Below, piece by piece: positions 18,233 through 28,080 of a DNA stretch of 64,000 bases. The position numbers were made by a program, and so were the translations under genes. Source of the stretch: Tahibacter sp042701255. GTDB taxonomy: Bacteria > Pseudomonadota > Gammaproteobacteria > Xanthomonadales > Rhodanobacteraceae. Location: the NCBI RefSeq assembly GCF_042701255.1, contig NZ_CP170554.1, forward strand, positions 744,001 through 808,000, read 5' to 3'. The notes beneath the pieces are model-generated. The model was not told where the DNA came from. It was given only the letters and a program-made list of their open reading frames with translations, and ran no database searches. How positions within the stretch are numbered: position 1 is the stretch's first letter; each line of letters begins with the position of its first letter.

Positions 18233-19135
18233 TCAGGCCTTGTTGCGCGTAAAGAACGACTTGATCGCTGCGCCCGCGGCGATCAGACCGACGATCACGA
18301 GCTTGAACGACTTGGCCAGGAACGCCGCGAGCAGCGCGAACAGGCCCATCTTCTTGGCCGCGACGCCGCCGATCAGCGCGGCCAGACCGTAGCCGGCGAC
18401 CTTGTCGGTGGACGAGTTGAAGTCGGCGTAGCGCTTGCCGTCCATGAAGGCGACCTGGCTCAGCAGGGTCTTGGCCATCGGCTTCTGCGCTTCGACGTGC
18501 GACGCCGTGGTGATGAGGTTCAGCGAGACATAGCCTTCGCGGCCGAGCACGTAGGTGTTGTAGTTGACCGTGTTGTCTTCGCCCGCGGCGGCGCCCTTGG
18601 TGCGCGCCTCGGCCGACCAGACCAGGCGCTGGGTCGCGCTGTCGTAGCTCGGCGTCTCGATCCAGCGCGTGACTTCCAGCGCCGGAATGCCCATCTGCGC
18701 ACGGCGCTTGTTGCCGGCCTCGGTGCCTTGCTTGAGGTTGTCCAGCAGCTCGTCGGCGTCCCAGTGCTTGGCGTCCTCGTCCTCGATGTAGCCGGCCGGG
18801 TCGTAGTCGACCGAGACCATCCAGTCGCCGCCGTTGTCCTGCGAGGTCGGCACGATCAGGCCGATGAAGTTCGGATCGCTGCCGTTGCCCATGGCTTCCA
18901 TGAGCTCGGTCGCCTCGCGCGTCGGGATGAAGCCGTAGCCCTCGGGCAGCTGCAAGGTGGCCTGGCTGCGCAGGTCGATGCGGCGCGGGCCGGGCTGCAG
19001 CGCCTTGGCGGCGTTCGACCAGGCGCCGTTCGCGGCGGTCTCGGCCGGCGAGTCCTGCGCGGCGGCGGTGAAAACGGGCGCGAGCAGCAGCGCTGCGACG
19101 CAGACGAGCCAACGGTTCCAGCGCGAGCCGGCCAT
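18233..19135 (-). CDS. DUF2167 membrane protein
   Basis: The 300-residue protein has a signal peptide (ending near TAAAQD), a large periplasmic domain with the DUF2167 features LPEGYGFIP, GGDWMVSVDYDPAGYIEDEDA and WIETPSYDSATQRLVWSAEA, and a C-terminal transmembrane region (GLFALLAAFLAKSFKLVIVGLIAAGAAI in outline) ending in a basic tail. The length is typical. DUF2167 proteins are inner-membrane proteins of unknown function in Gram-negative bacteria. It stands alone between a convergent gene and the ABC exporter. Confidence 0.85.
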   Translation of the reverse strand: MAGSRWNRWLVCVAALLLAPVFTAAAQDSPAETAANGAWSNAAKALQPGPRRIDLRSQATLQLPEGYGFIPTREATELMEAMGNGSDPNFIGLIVPTSQDNGGDWMVSVDYDPAGYIEDEDAKHWDADELLDNLKQGTEAGNKRRAQMGIPALEVTRWIETPSYDSATQRLVWSAEARTKGAAAGEDNTVNYNTYVLGREGYVSLNLITTASHVEAQKPMAKTLLSQVAFMDGKRYADFNSSTDKVAGYGLAALIGGVAAKKMGLFALLAAFLAKSFKLVIVGLIAAGAAIKSFFTRNKA

Positions 19136-19342
19136 ACGGATACTCCCTGAATGAATTGGCCGTACTACGGCCCGATCTGAACCACCGCGCGCGCGGCGCG
19201 CGGCGAATTCCCCGCGCCGAGTCTACTATCGGCGTGAAAATTTCGTCGATTCAGCCTTGGCCGTCGTGCAATCCCGGGCGTATGGAGCCGGCGAACCGCT
19301 GTGGATCACGCCCTGGACAGGGTCGTGGTCCACAGCGGCCGC

Positions 19343-20104
19343 TTACTGCCGCAGGCGATAACCCGTGCGGAAGATCCACCAGACCACGGTCAGGCAGATC
19401 AGCAGGAACGCCAGGGTCATGCTGAAGCTCAGCGCGGCGTTCACGTCGGAGACGCCGTAGAAGCTCCAGCGGAAACCGTTGACGAGATAGACCACCGGGT
19501 TGATCAGCGCGACCTTCTGCCAGAACGGCGGCAGCATGCTGATCGAGTAGAAGCTGCCGCCGAGGAAGGTCAGCGGCGTGACGATCATCAGCGGGATGAC
19601 CTGCAGCTTCTCGAAACCGTCGGCCCAGATGCCGATGATGAAGCCGAACAGGCTGAACGTCGCCGCGGTCAGTATGAGGAAGCCGACCATCCACAGCGGG
19701 TGCGCGATCTCGTAGGCGACGAAGAAGCGCGCCGTGATCAGGATCAGCAGGCCCAATATCACTGACTTGCTCGCGGCCGCGCCGACGTAGCCGATGACGA
19801 CCTCTATCCACGACACCGGTGCCGACAGCAATTCGTAGATCGTGCCGGACCATTTGGGCAGGTAGATGCCGAACGAGGCGTTGGAGATGCTCTCGGTCAG
19901 CAGGGTCAGCATGATCAGACCCGGGATGATGAAGGCGCCGTAGTCGACGCCGTCGACCGCGCCCATGCGCGAGCCGATCGCCGCGCCGAACACGATGAAG
20001 TAGAGCGACGTCGACAGCACCGGCGAGGCGATGCTCTGCATCAGGGTGCGGCCGGTGCGCGCCATCTCGAAACGGTAGATGGCCCGGATAGCGTAGAGGT
20101 TCAT
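19343..20104 (-). CDS. yadH: ABC exporter permease (YadH-like)
   Basis: This 253-residue ABC-2-type permease has six hydrophobic segments and the family motif IGSRMGAVDGVDYGAFIIPG near the first loop, plus PLTFLGGSFYSISMLP near the end. Its length matches YadH. Its ATG overlaps the stop of the upstream ATPase gene (ATGA at 20101-20104), so the two are translated together as an exporter. The substrate of YadGH-type exporters is unknown. Confidence 0.9.
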   Translation of the reverse strand: MNLYAIRAIYRFEMARTGRTLMQSIASPVLSTSLYFIVFGAAIGSRMGAVDGVDYGAFIIPGLIMLTLLTESISNASFGIYLPKWSGTIYELLSAPVSWIEVVIGYVGAAASKSVILGLLILITARFFVAYEIAHPLWMVGFLILTAATFSLFGFIIGIWADGFEKLQVIPLMIVTPLTFLGGSFYSISMLPPFWQKVALINPVVYLVNGFRWSFYGVSDVNAALSFSMTLAFLLICLTVVWWIFRTGYRLRQ

Positions 20105-21027
20105 GCGCGCTTGCTCACGAGGCTCACGAAAATGTCCTCGAGCGAACTCTCGCTCGAATGCAGGTCCTTGAAATCGATGCCGTGCTCGGTCAGGCGCCGC
20201 AGCAGTCCGGCGATGCCGGTGCGCTCGCTCTGCGTGTCGAAGGTGTAGGTCAGCTCGTTGCCGTCGGCCGACAGCTCCAGCGACTCGCCGGCCAGCTCCG
20301 CCGGAATCGCCGCGAGCGGGCTTTGCAGCTGCAGGGTCAGCTGCTTCTTGCCGAGCTGGCGCATGAGGCGGGTCTTGTCCTCGACGAGGATGATCTCGCC
20401 TTTCGAGATCACGCCGATGCGGTCGGCCATTTCCTCGGCTTCCTCGATGTAATGCGTCGTCAGGATGATGGTCACGCCGCGCTCGCGCAGGCCGCGCACC
20501 AGGTTCCACATGTCGCGGCGCAGCTCCACGTCGACGCCGGCGGTCGGCTCGTCGAGGAACAGGATGGACGGTTCGTGCGACAGCGCCTTGGCGATCATGA
20601 CGCGGCGCTTCATGCCGCCGGACAGGGTCATGATCTTGGCGTCGCGTTTGTCCCACAGCGACAGGTCGCGCAGGATGCGTTCGAGCAGCGCCGGGTCGCG
20701 CGGCTTGCCGAACAGGCCGCGGCTGAAATTCAAGGTCGCCCAGACCGTCTCGAACGCGTCGGTATGCAGCTCCTGCGGTACCAGGCCGATCTTGCTGCGC
20801 GAGGCGCGGTAGTCGCGCACGATGTCGTGGCCGTCGGCGCGCACGGTGCCGCGGGTCGGATTGACGATGCCGCAGATCGTGCTGATCAGGGTGGTCTTGC
20901 CGGCGCCGTTCGGACCGAGCAGCGCGAAGATCTCGCCGCGGCGTATCTCGAGATTGATGTTGCGCAGCGCGGAGAAGCCGGAAGGGTAGGTCTTGTCGAG
21001 GTTCGTGATCGTGATGATGGGGTCCAC
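20101..21027 (-). CDS. yadG: ABC exporter ATP-binding protein (YadG-like)
   Basis: This 308-residue ATPase, the same length as YadG, has Walker A GPNGAGKTT, a Q-loop LVPQE, signature LSGGMKRR, Walker B ILFLDEP with TAGVD, and switch His in TTHYIEEAEE. The C-terminal part is the short regulatory extension of this exporter class. The GTG start at 21027 gives VDPIITITNLDKTY, with GGAG 5 nt upstream; the frame is open far upstream but only as an antisense shadow of the caspase gene. It is divergent from that gene. Confidence 0.9.
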   Translation of the reverse strand: MDPIITITNLDKTYPSGFSALRNINLEIRRGEIFALLGPNGAGKTTLISTICGIVNPTRGTVRADGHDIVRDYRASRSKIGLVPQELHTDAFETVWATLNFSRGLFGKPRDPALLERILRDLSLWDKRDAKIMTLSGGMKRRVMIAKALSHEPSILFLDEPTAGVDVELRRDMWNLVRGLRERGVTIILTTHYIEEAEEMADRIGVISKGEIILVEDKTRLMRQLGKKQLTLQLQSPLAAIPAELAGESLELSADGNELTYTFDTQSERTGIAGLLRRLTEHGIDFKDLHSSESSLEDIFVSLVSKRA

Positions 21028-21185
21028 GAGGGCTCCGCATGTCGCCGGGACGACGGCGTCCGGCGCGAAGGGTAATCCAGATCGATGGCTGCGGTGCGTC
21101 CGGCCGCAACGGTCCGGCGCGGCGGATGGGAGATCCGCCGCCGCGACGGCACTCGGATTCCCGAGCGGTGACGCGGCCGGCAGGT

Positions 21186-21193
21186 TATACAAT
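21186..21193 (+). promoter_or_regulatory. Possible -10 element of the caspase-hydrolase pair
   Basis: TATACAAT is the only AT-rich octamer in a GC-rich intergenic stretch, 53 nt before the ATG at 21247. No good -35 box is seen at standard spacing, so this is tentative. Confidence 0.3.
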
Positions 21194-21246
21194 GCGGCCG
21201 CGTGTACGCGGCATCGCGGACGGCGGCGCAAGCCGGGGAGATCGCC

Positions 21247-23136
21247 ATGGTCAGGGCAGCCGTATTCATCGGTGTGGACAGGGCCAGCGGGCTGACGCCG
21301 CTGCACGACGCCGCGGCCGGCGCCCGGCGCTTGCGCGACGACTGGGCCGCCGAGCAGAAGTTCGCGTATACCGAACTCGTGACCGACGCCGACGGCGCCA
21401 AGGTTACGCTCGATCGGGTCTACGACGCGATCGGCCGGGTGCTCAGGCCCGACGTGGAGCAGCTCGTCGTCTATTTCGCCGGTCACGGCATCAACGTCGC
21501 ACGCCACGAATGCTGGCTGCTCAGCGACGCGCCGCGCGTCGGCCACGCCGTCATCAGCGCGACGATCAGCGAGGAACAGGCGCGCTACTGCGGCGTGCCG
21601 CACGTCGTCTTCATTTCCGACGCCTGCCGCACGGCGGCCGGCAGCATCGGCCTGCAGAACGTCAACGGCAACGGCATCTTTCCGAACGAGGAACCCACCG
21701 GCACGGAGAAGCCCGTCGATCTGTTCTTCGGCGCATCGCTGGGCCGGCCGACCTACGAGGTCAGCAACGTCGACGACGCCGTGGCCGGCTTCACCGCGCT
21801 GTATACCGATGCGCTCGGAAAGGCGCTGCGCTTCCAGGTGCCCGAGCTCGTCGACTGGACGCGCGAACGCGACGACGACGTCGGCCTGATCCGACCGCGC
21901 CGTCTGCGCGACCATCTGAACAAGGCCGTCACGCGCACGATCCGCGACCGCAACCTGCCGGATCCCGTCGTGCAGGTGCCCGATGCGCGCATCACGTCCG
22001 ATCCGCAGGTCTGGGTGTCGCGGCGCGTCGGCCGGCCGCCGCCGCTCGTACCGCCGCCGCGGCCCGCGCGGCCGCCGTTCAGTGCGGCGCCGGTCGATGG
22101 CGGCGACATCGGCGGCGAGCTGGATGGCAGCGGCATGGATGGTGGCCGCGGCTCGTCGGGTGACGGTGAGGCGATGGCGTCCGCCAACGAAACCACCGGC
22201 GAATTCGAATCGCCGTTCGAGAGTTTCAGGCCGACGCATGCCACTCAGACGAGAACCGGCGTCGCGCCCGATCTGCGTGAGGTCTCCGGAAGCCTGGTCA
22301 GCCTCGCGCTGCAGAATCCCGCGTTCGTCGCCAACCTGCTGTCGGTCACCGATGCGGCCGGGCCGCGACAGTTCGAGACCCAGTGCGGTTTCAAGCTGCG
22401 CGGCGCGCGCGTGCGCGAAGCCCTCGCGCTCGGTGCCGATGCGCAGAAGCTCGGCGGCGCCGACGACATCGTCCGCATCAGTCCGCAGCACGTCGCGCCG
22501 CTGGTGTTGCTGGTGCTCGACGACGGCAGCGGCGTCGTCGTGCCGGCGATCCGCGATTTCATCGGCGCGCTGACGTTCGACGGCGGCGAGTTCGTCGACC
22601 TGGCCTACGAACCCTCCGCCAACAGCTGGCGCGCCGGCGCCTACCAGGAACGCGCGCGCGAACTGCAGACCTTGCGCAAGGTCGTCGCGGCGGCCAGCCG
22701 CAACGGTTCGTTCCGGCTGGAAGGCGAGGATGCCGGGCGGCTCGCGCGCCGCATGCAGCTGCTCAAGGGCGTGGATCCGTCGCTGGCGATCTACGCGGCG
22801 TATGCCTATTACGACGGCCGCGACCGGCAGCGTCTCGGCGAAATGAACGACTTTCTGCGCGGCGATCTCGGCGCCGTCCTGTTCGACGTCGCGCTGCTGG
22901 CCGGCGCGCTCGACGGCCGCCGGATCGCGCCCGGCGATCCGCTGTTCGGTCTGTTCCCGCTGCTGAGCCAGGGCTGGGTCTATCTGCGCACGCGCCGCGT
23001 GACCCTGCCCGGCGACGCGGAACGGCTGCAATCGCATCTGCGCGAGTCGCTGTGGACCCAGTTCGACGCGCGCGGCGTGGACCTTCTTCGTTCCACCAGC
23101 TTCAAGGACGCATCGTCATGGCAACTCGTCGGCTAG
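21247..23136 (+). CDS. Caspase-family (C14) protease with C-terminal domain of unknown function
   Basis: The first roughly 220 of 629 residues form a caspase-like p20 domain. It starts RAAVFIGVD, has catalytic His 80 in VVYFAGHG and catalytic Cys 127 in VFISDACRTAAG. A proline/glycine-rich linker (about 258-310) leads to a C-terminal domain without a recognised family, ending in LWTQFDARGVDLLRSTSF. Bacterial caspase-like proteases often act in programmed death or phage-triggered responses, but this protein's trigger and targets are unknown. The gene overlaps the following hydrolase gene by 19 nt, so the two are a unit. A GGGGAG site precedes the ATG. Confidence 0.85.
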   Translation: MVRAAVFIGVDRASGLTPLHDAAAGARRLRDDWAAEQKFAYTELVTDADGAKVTLDRVYDAIGRVLRPDVEQLVVYFAGHGINVARHECWLLSDAPRVGHAVISATISEEQARYCGVPHVVFISDACRTAAGSIGLQNVNGNGIFPNEEPTGTEKPVDLFFGASLGRPTYEVSNVDDAVAGFTALYTDALGKALRFQVPELVDWTRERDDDVGLIRPRRLRDHLNKAVTRTIRDRNLPDPVVQVPDARITSDPQVWVSRRVGRPPPLVPPPRPARPPFSAAPVDGGDIGGELDGSGMDGGRGSSGDGEAMASANETTGEFESPFESFRPTHATQTRTGVAPDLREVSGSLVSLALQNPAFVANLLSVTDAAGPRQFETQCGFKLRGARVREALALGADAQKLGGADDIVRISPQHVAPLVLLVLDDGSGVVVPAIRDFIGALTFDGGEFVDLAYEPSANSWRAGAYQERARELQTLRKVVAAASRNGSFRLEGEDAGRLARRMQLLKGVDPSLAIYAAYAYYDGRDRQRLGEMNDFLRGDLGAVLFDVALLAGALDGRRIAPGDPLFGLFPLLSQGWVYLRTRRVTLPGDAERLQSHLRESLWTQFDARGVDLLRSTSFKDASSWQLVG

Positions 23137-24011
23137 TCTTCATTCACGGACGCGCACAGGAACATCGGGACGCGCAGGAGCTCAAGGATTCCTGGGTCGC
23201 TTCGCTGCGCAAGGGCATGGCCAAGAGCGGCCTGGAGCTGCCGATCGCCGAGCGCGACATCCGCTTTCCGTACTACGGCGATGCGCTGTTCGACCGCGTC
23301 GCCGGACTGCCGGACGACCGCGTCGCGCAGGTCATCATGCGCGGTGCGGGTCAGCCCGCGGACGAGCGCGAATTCGTGCGTGCGATGCTCGCCGAGATCG
23401 CCGCGGAGCTCGGCGTATCCGAGGCGGAGATCGCCGCGGTCGCCGACGCGCAGATCATCGAACGCGGCATCCAGAACTGGGAATGGGTGCAGCGCGTGCT
23501 CGTCGCGCTCGATCGCCACGTGCCCAAGGCGAGCAAGCTGAGCATCGCGCTGGCGACCGAAGACGTATCGAAATACCTGTTCGACCCGCGCATCACCGAC
23601 GCCATCGACGAAGGCGTGCGCGCCGCGATGGTCGACGACGTGCCGACGGTCGTCGTCAGTCATTCGCTGGGCACCGTCGTCGCCTACAAGATGCTCAAGG
23701 AAAAGCAGGGTCACGAGCGCTGGAACGTGCCGCTGTTCGTGACCCTGGGCTCGCCGCTCGCGATCAGCGCGATACGCCGGCGCCTGCAGCCGCTGCGCCA
23801 TCCGGACTACGTCGGCCACTGGTTCAACGCGATGGACGAGCGCGACGTCGTCGCGCTGTATCCGTTGAGCCACGAGAATTTCCCGGTCGATCCCGAGATC
23901 GAGAACAAGACCGACGTCGACAACTTCACCGACAACCGCCACGGCATCGCCGGCTACCTCGAAGACCGCGTCGTCGCGCAGCGCATCCACGCGGCGCTGC
24001 TCGGCGACTGA
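23118..24011 (+). CDS. Alpha/beta hydrolase paired with the caspase gene
   Basis: The 297-residue protein begins RRLVFIHGRAQ, the strand and oxyanion-loop pattern of alpha/beta hydrolases. Its nucleophile elbow is SHSLG, with Ser 183, where Ser replaces the usual first Gly. A Leu/Pro-rich segment TLGSPLAI and a late NRHGIAGYL, probably holding the catalytic His, complete the fold. Substrate unknown; lipase or esterase activity is plausible. It starts inside the end of the caspase gene in another frame, which suggests coupled translation and joint action. Its stop is 22 nt from the convergent pnkp end. Confidence 0.8.
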   Translation: MATRRLVFIHGRAQEHRDAQELKDSWVASLRKGMAKSGLELPIAERDIRFPYYGDALFDRVAGLPDDRVAQVIMRGAGQPADEREFVRAMLAEIAAELGVSEAEIAAVADAQIIERGIQNWEWVQRVLVALDRHVPKASKLSIALATEDVSKYLFDPRITDAIDEGVRAAMVDDVPTVVVSHSLGTVVAYKMLKEKQGHERWNVPLFVTLGSPLAISAIRRRLQPLRHPDYVGHWFNAMDERDVVALYPLSHENFPVDPEIENKTDVDNFTDNRHGIAGYLEDRVVAQRIHAALLGD

Positions 24012-24033
24012 TCGGGGCGCGGCGGATGCGGCC

Positions 24034-26587
24034 TCAGAGGCGCGCGTCCACCGGTTCGCTTTCGAGCGCGAGCACGCCGAACACGCACTCGTGCACGCGG
24101 TACAGCGGCTCGTGCTCGACGAAGCGGTACAGCGCTTCGATGCCGAGCGCGAACTCGCGCAGCGCGAGCGACTGCTTGCGGCGCACGCCGCGCGCACGCA
24201 GGCGTTCGAGATTCGCCGGTTCGGTGTACTCCGGGCCGTAGATGATGCGCAGGTACTCGCGGCCGCGGCATTTGACCGCCGGTTGCAGCAACCCGCGTGC
24301 GCCGCGGGCCAGACCGCTGGCCGGCTTGAGCACCATGCCCTCGCCGCCCTCGGCCGTCAGCTGCTCCCACCAGGCTACGGCCGCGGCGATGCTGGTCTCG
24401 TCGGACAGATCCACGAAGCAATGGCGCGTCGCGCGGATCAGCGCGGGATCGGCCGCGGCCAGGCGCGCTATCAGGTCCAGATGCCAGCGATGCTCACGCG
24501 CGAGGCCGACATTGCGCTCGCTCGCGAGCACGTGGAACGGCGCGAGGCGCAGGTCGTCCAGCGTCTGCGTCGGCCAGCAGTAGCGGCCGTAGGCGTCGAC
24601 GAAGCGCTGCGCGGCGTCGTGGCGCGCGCGCACCTGCTCCAGCGCGTCGCCGGCAGCCACGCCGCGTGCGAGCGCCGCGCTCAACGCCGCTTCGGCCGCG
24701 CTCAGGGCGGCTACCGCCGCGGCACCGGTCGGCGCGTACTGGTTCTGCAGCAGTTCCTGCGCCTTGGCCGACCAGGGCAGCAGCTCGGCGTCGAGCACGA
24801 TCCAGTCGCTGGCGAGCTCCTGCCAGATGCCGGCACTGCGCAGTGCGCGATCGAGGCGATCGAGCAGTGCTGCTTCGAGCGTGCGGTCGGCGAAGAAGCG
24901 ACGGCCGCTGCGCGTATAGATCACGCCGCGGCCGTCGCCGGCGATGCCGAAGCGGCGCAGCGCGACCGTTTCGTCGCGGCACAGCACGACGATCGCGCGC
25001 GAGCCCATGTGCTTTTCCTCGCAGACGAGCTCGGGCACGCCTTCGTGACGATAGGCGGTGATGGCTTCCTGCGGACGCTCCAGCAGTTCGCCCTCGGAGG
25101 CGGTCATCGGCGGCGCCATGGTCGGCGGCAGATAGACCAGCCAGCGCGGATCGAGCGCGAAGCGGCTCATGACTTCCAGCGCGGCGACGGCGTTCTCTTT
25201 CGCGCACGCTGACGCGATGGAACACGCGCGTTTCTATCGTGCGCTTGCCGGTCACGTCGCCGAGTTCGAGCAGGCTGCCCTCGCGCACCGGCGTCGCGGC
25301 TGCTGCTTCGGCGGCAGCCGGGAACGGTGCGACCGGCGCGTAGTGGATGCGCGCGGCCGGCACCGAGACGAGCTCGCGCTCGGGATAGCGCAGCGCGGTC
25401 AGGCGGCCGCCGAACACGCAGCCGGTATCGATGCAGATCGTCTGGTTGACCCATTCGGGCTCGGGCACCGGCGTATGGCCGTAGACGACCGTCGCGCGGC
25501 CGCGATAGTCCTGCGCCCAGTCGTAGCGCACGGGCAGGCCGAACGCATCGGTCTCGCCGGTGGTTTCGCCGTAGAGCGCGAACTCGCGCACGCGCGCCGA
25601 CGAACGGCCCTGCAGTTCCTCGCGCAGGCCCGCATGTGCGACGACGAGCTTGCCGTCGTCGAGTACGTAATGGCTGACCAGACCGTCGACGAAGCGCTCG
25701 ACCTGCTGCAGGAATCCCGTGTCCTCGCCTTCGAGTTGCTGCAAGGTCTCGGCCAGGCCGTGCGTGATGCGCACGTCGCGGCCGGCGAGCTTGCGCTGCA
25801 GCTTGACGTCATGGTTGCCGGGCACGCACAGCGCGGTGCCGTTGCCGACCATGTGCATGACCAGACGCAGCACACCCGGCGAATCCGGGCCGCGGTCGAC
25901 GAGGTCGCCGACGAACACGGCCTTGCGCCCGGCCGGCGCCTGCACCTGCGGCTGCTCGCGCGTGCCGGTCACGACATAGCCGAGCGCGCGCAGCAGCGCG
26001 AGCAGCTCCTCGTAGCAGCCGTGCACGTCGCCGATCAGATCGAACGGTCCATGGTCCTCGCGCTTGTCGTTCCACAGCGGCGTGCGTTCGACCTGCGCAA
26101 GGTCGACATCGGCGGTCGAGCGCAGCACGTTGACGTAGCGGAAGCCTTCGCGCTGCAGGTTGCGCATCGAGCGGTGCAGCGCCTGCAGCTGGCCGCGCAC
26201 GACGTGCAGACCGAACTGGCGGTCATTGCGTGCGGCATTGCGCTCGTGGCAGAGCCGTTCCGGCAGATCGAACACGATCGCTGCGGCGAACACGTGGAAC
26301 TCGCGCGCGAGCTCGACGATGCGCTTGCGGTCCTCGGCGCGCACGTTGGTCGCGTCGACGACGGTCAGGCGGCCGGCGGCGAGGCGCTTGCGCGCGATGT
26401 AGTACAGCACGTCGAACGCGTCCTGGCTCGCGTGCTGCGCGTTGTCGTCGTCGCTGACCCAGCCGCGGCAGATGTCCGAGGACAGCACTTCGGTCGCCGC
26501 GAAATGGCGGCGCGCGAACGTCGACTTGCCGCTGCCGCTGGGGCCGATCAGCGCGACGAGGCTCAGTTTGGGAATGCGTATGGACAT
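24034..26587 (-). pseudogene. pnkp: RNA-repair polynucleotide kinase-phosphatase-ligase Pnkp, one frameshift
   Basis: Across two frames this is a full-length Pnkp of about 850 residues, which heals and helps seal cleaved RNA. The kinase domain opens with P-loop GPSGSGKST. The metallophosphatase has GDVHGC, GDLVDRGPDS and GNHD. The C-terminal nucleotidyltransferase (ligase) has EEKHMGSR with its adenylated Lys. The shift is at TTT 25198-25200 (AAA on the coding strand): dropping one base restores VREENAVAALEVMSRF. As written, the ligase part remains as an open frame from an internal ATG at 25170, so kinase-phosphatase and ligase might be separate polypeptides. It is the last gene of the rtc operon, 23 nt after hen1. 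Confidence 0.88.
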
Positions 26588-26610
26588 GGGGAAATCCGTG
26601 AAGCGGACGC

Positions 26611-28011
26611 TCAGGCGTCGCGCGTGAACAGGGCCATCTGTGTCGGTGCGCCGAGCACCGGGTCGAGCGGGCCTATCGGCAGCAGGCGCAGGCCGTAGCC
26701 GTACCGGCTCGCGACGGTTTCGGCCCAGGCGTGGAATTCCGCGCGCGTCCACTCGAAGCGATGGTCCGGATGGCGCAGCTTGCCGGCCGGCAGATCGGCG
26801 AAATTCGCGTTGTACTCGGCGTTCGGCGTCGTCACGACGACGAGCCCCGGCCGCGCGAACTCGAACACGTTGCGTTCGAACGCGGGCAGGCGCGGCAGGT
26901 CCATGTGCTCGATGACCTCGACCGCGCAAGCTGCGTCGAACCCTTCGAGACGACGGTCGCGATAGGTCAGCGCGCCCTGCACGAGCTGCAGGCGCTCGCG
27001 CTGCGACGGCGGCAGGCGTTCCAGGTGCAGGCGGTCGGCGGCGATGTCCAGCGCGCGCAGCGACACGTCGACGCCGAGGATGCGTTCGAACTGCTTCTCC
27101 TTGAGCAGCAGGCCGAGCAGGCGGCCTTCGCCGCAGCCGAGATCGACGACCTTGCGCGCGCCGCTCTGGCGCAGCACCGACAGTACGGAGCCCATGCGCT
27201 GTTCGTTCAGGCTCAGCGGACGTTCGATCGCTTCCTCGGCGGCCTCACGCTTCTGCTCGGCCTGATCCACGTCGTCTTCTTCCGCGTCGAGCAGGCGCGC
27301 GAGCGCCGAGCGCACCAGCGAGCGGCGGCGCTTCAGATAGCGGTGCGTGATCCATTCGCGCTGCGGATGTGTGGCCAGCCAGCCGCCGGCCTTGGCCACG
27401 AGCTTGTCGACCTCGTCTTCGCCGACGAAATAGTGCTTGTCGCCGTCGATGGCCGGCAGCAGTACGTACAGATGCGACAGCAGCTCATGCAGACAGACGC
27501 GGCCGGCGATTTGCAGGCGCCAATACGGACTCGCGCCCCATTCGGGGAAGCGCGCATCCAGCACGACCGGCGTCAGTTCCACCGCATAGCCCAGCGGTTC
27601 GAAGCAGCGGCGTATCGCTTCCTCGCCGCCGCGGGCGCGCAGCACCGGTACTTCGGCTTCGAGCGGAATCGGCGTCTGCGCCAGCGCTTCGCGGCCGGCG
27701 CTGTTGCCGGCCAGCGCCGAGCGATAGACGCGCGCGATCGCGACGGCGAGGAAAGAACTCGCCGCATACGGCCGGTCGTTGACGTACTGCGCGAGCGTGC
27801 CTTCGCTGCCGTCGCCGCGGCCGCGCACGAGACCGACCGGGTCGACGTCGAGCAGCAGCGAGGCCGTGCAGCGCTGTGTGTCGGCCCGCGGATAGAACAC
27901 GTGAGCGCGGCCGAACGCGAGCTCGAAGCTCTGCAGCTTCTGCGGATGCTTGGACAGCAGATACCCGAGGTCGGTGGCCGGTTCGTGAGTGGTGCTGAGG
28001 TTCAACAACAT
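26611..28011 (-). CDS. hen1: 3'-terminal RNA ribose 2'-O-methyltransferase Hen1
   Basis: This 466-residue protein methylates the 2'-OH of the RNA 3' end during repair, so that the sealed junction resists recutting. The N-terminal half is the family-specific domain that activates the Pnkp ligase. The C-terminal methyltransferase has the SAM loop VVDLGCGEGRLL and the metal-binding set around EVIEHMDLPRLPAFERNVFEF, with EVIEH as the core. Length matches bacterial Hen1. It lies 69 nt after rtcA and 23 nt before pnkp, its obligate partner. Confidence 0.95.
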   Translation of the reverse strand: MLLNLSTTHEPATDLGYLLSKHPQKLQSFELAFGRAHVFYPRADTQRCTASLLLDVDPVGLVRGRGDGSEGTLAQYVNDRPYAASSFLAVAIARVYRSALAGNSAGREALAQTPIPLEAEVPVLRARGGEEAIRRCFEPLGYAVELTPVVLDARFPEWGASPYWRLQIAGRVCLHELLSHLYVLLPAIDGDKHYFVGEDEVDKLVAKAGGWLATHPQREWITHRYLKRRRSLVRSALARLLDAEEDDVDQAEQKREAAEEAIERPLSLNEQRMGSVLSVLRQSGARKVVDLGCGEGRLLGLLLKEKQFERILGVDVSLRALDIAADRLHLERLPPSQRERLQLVQGALTYRDRRLEGFDAACAVEVIEHMDLPRLPAFERNVFEFARPGLVVVTTPNAEYNANFADLPAGKLRHPDHRFEWTRAEFHAWAETVASRYGYGLRLLPIGPLDPVLGAPTQMALFTRDA

Positions 28012-28080
28012 GCCATTGCCTTTCCGGAGCCGGGGTTCGTCACCTAGCGCTGCACGCTGACGCGGTAGCGCCGCTGCGGA

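Noticed and set aside
24494..25195. Continuation of the first pnkp frame beyond the shift
   Set aside because: After the shift this frame is Arg/Ala shadow of the ligase domain; the ligase motifs lie in the other frame.
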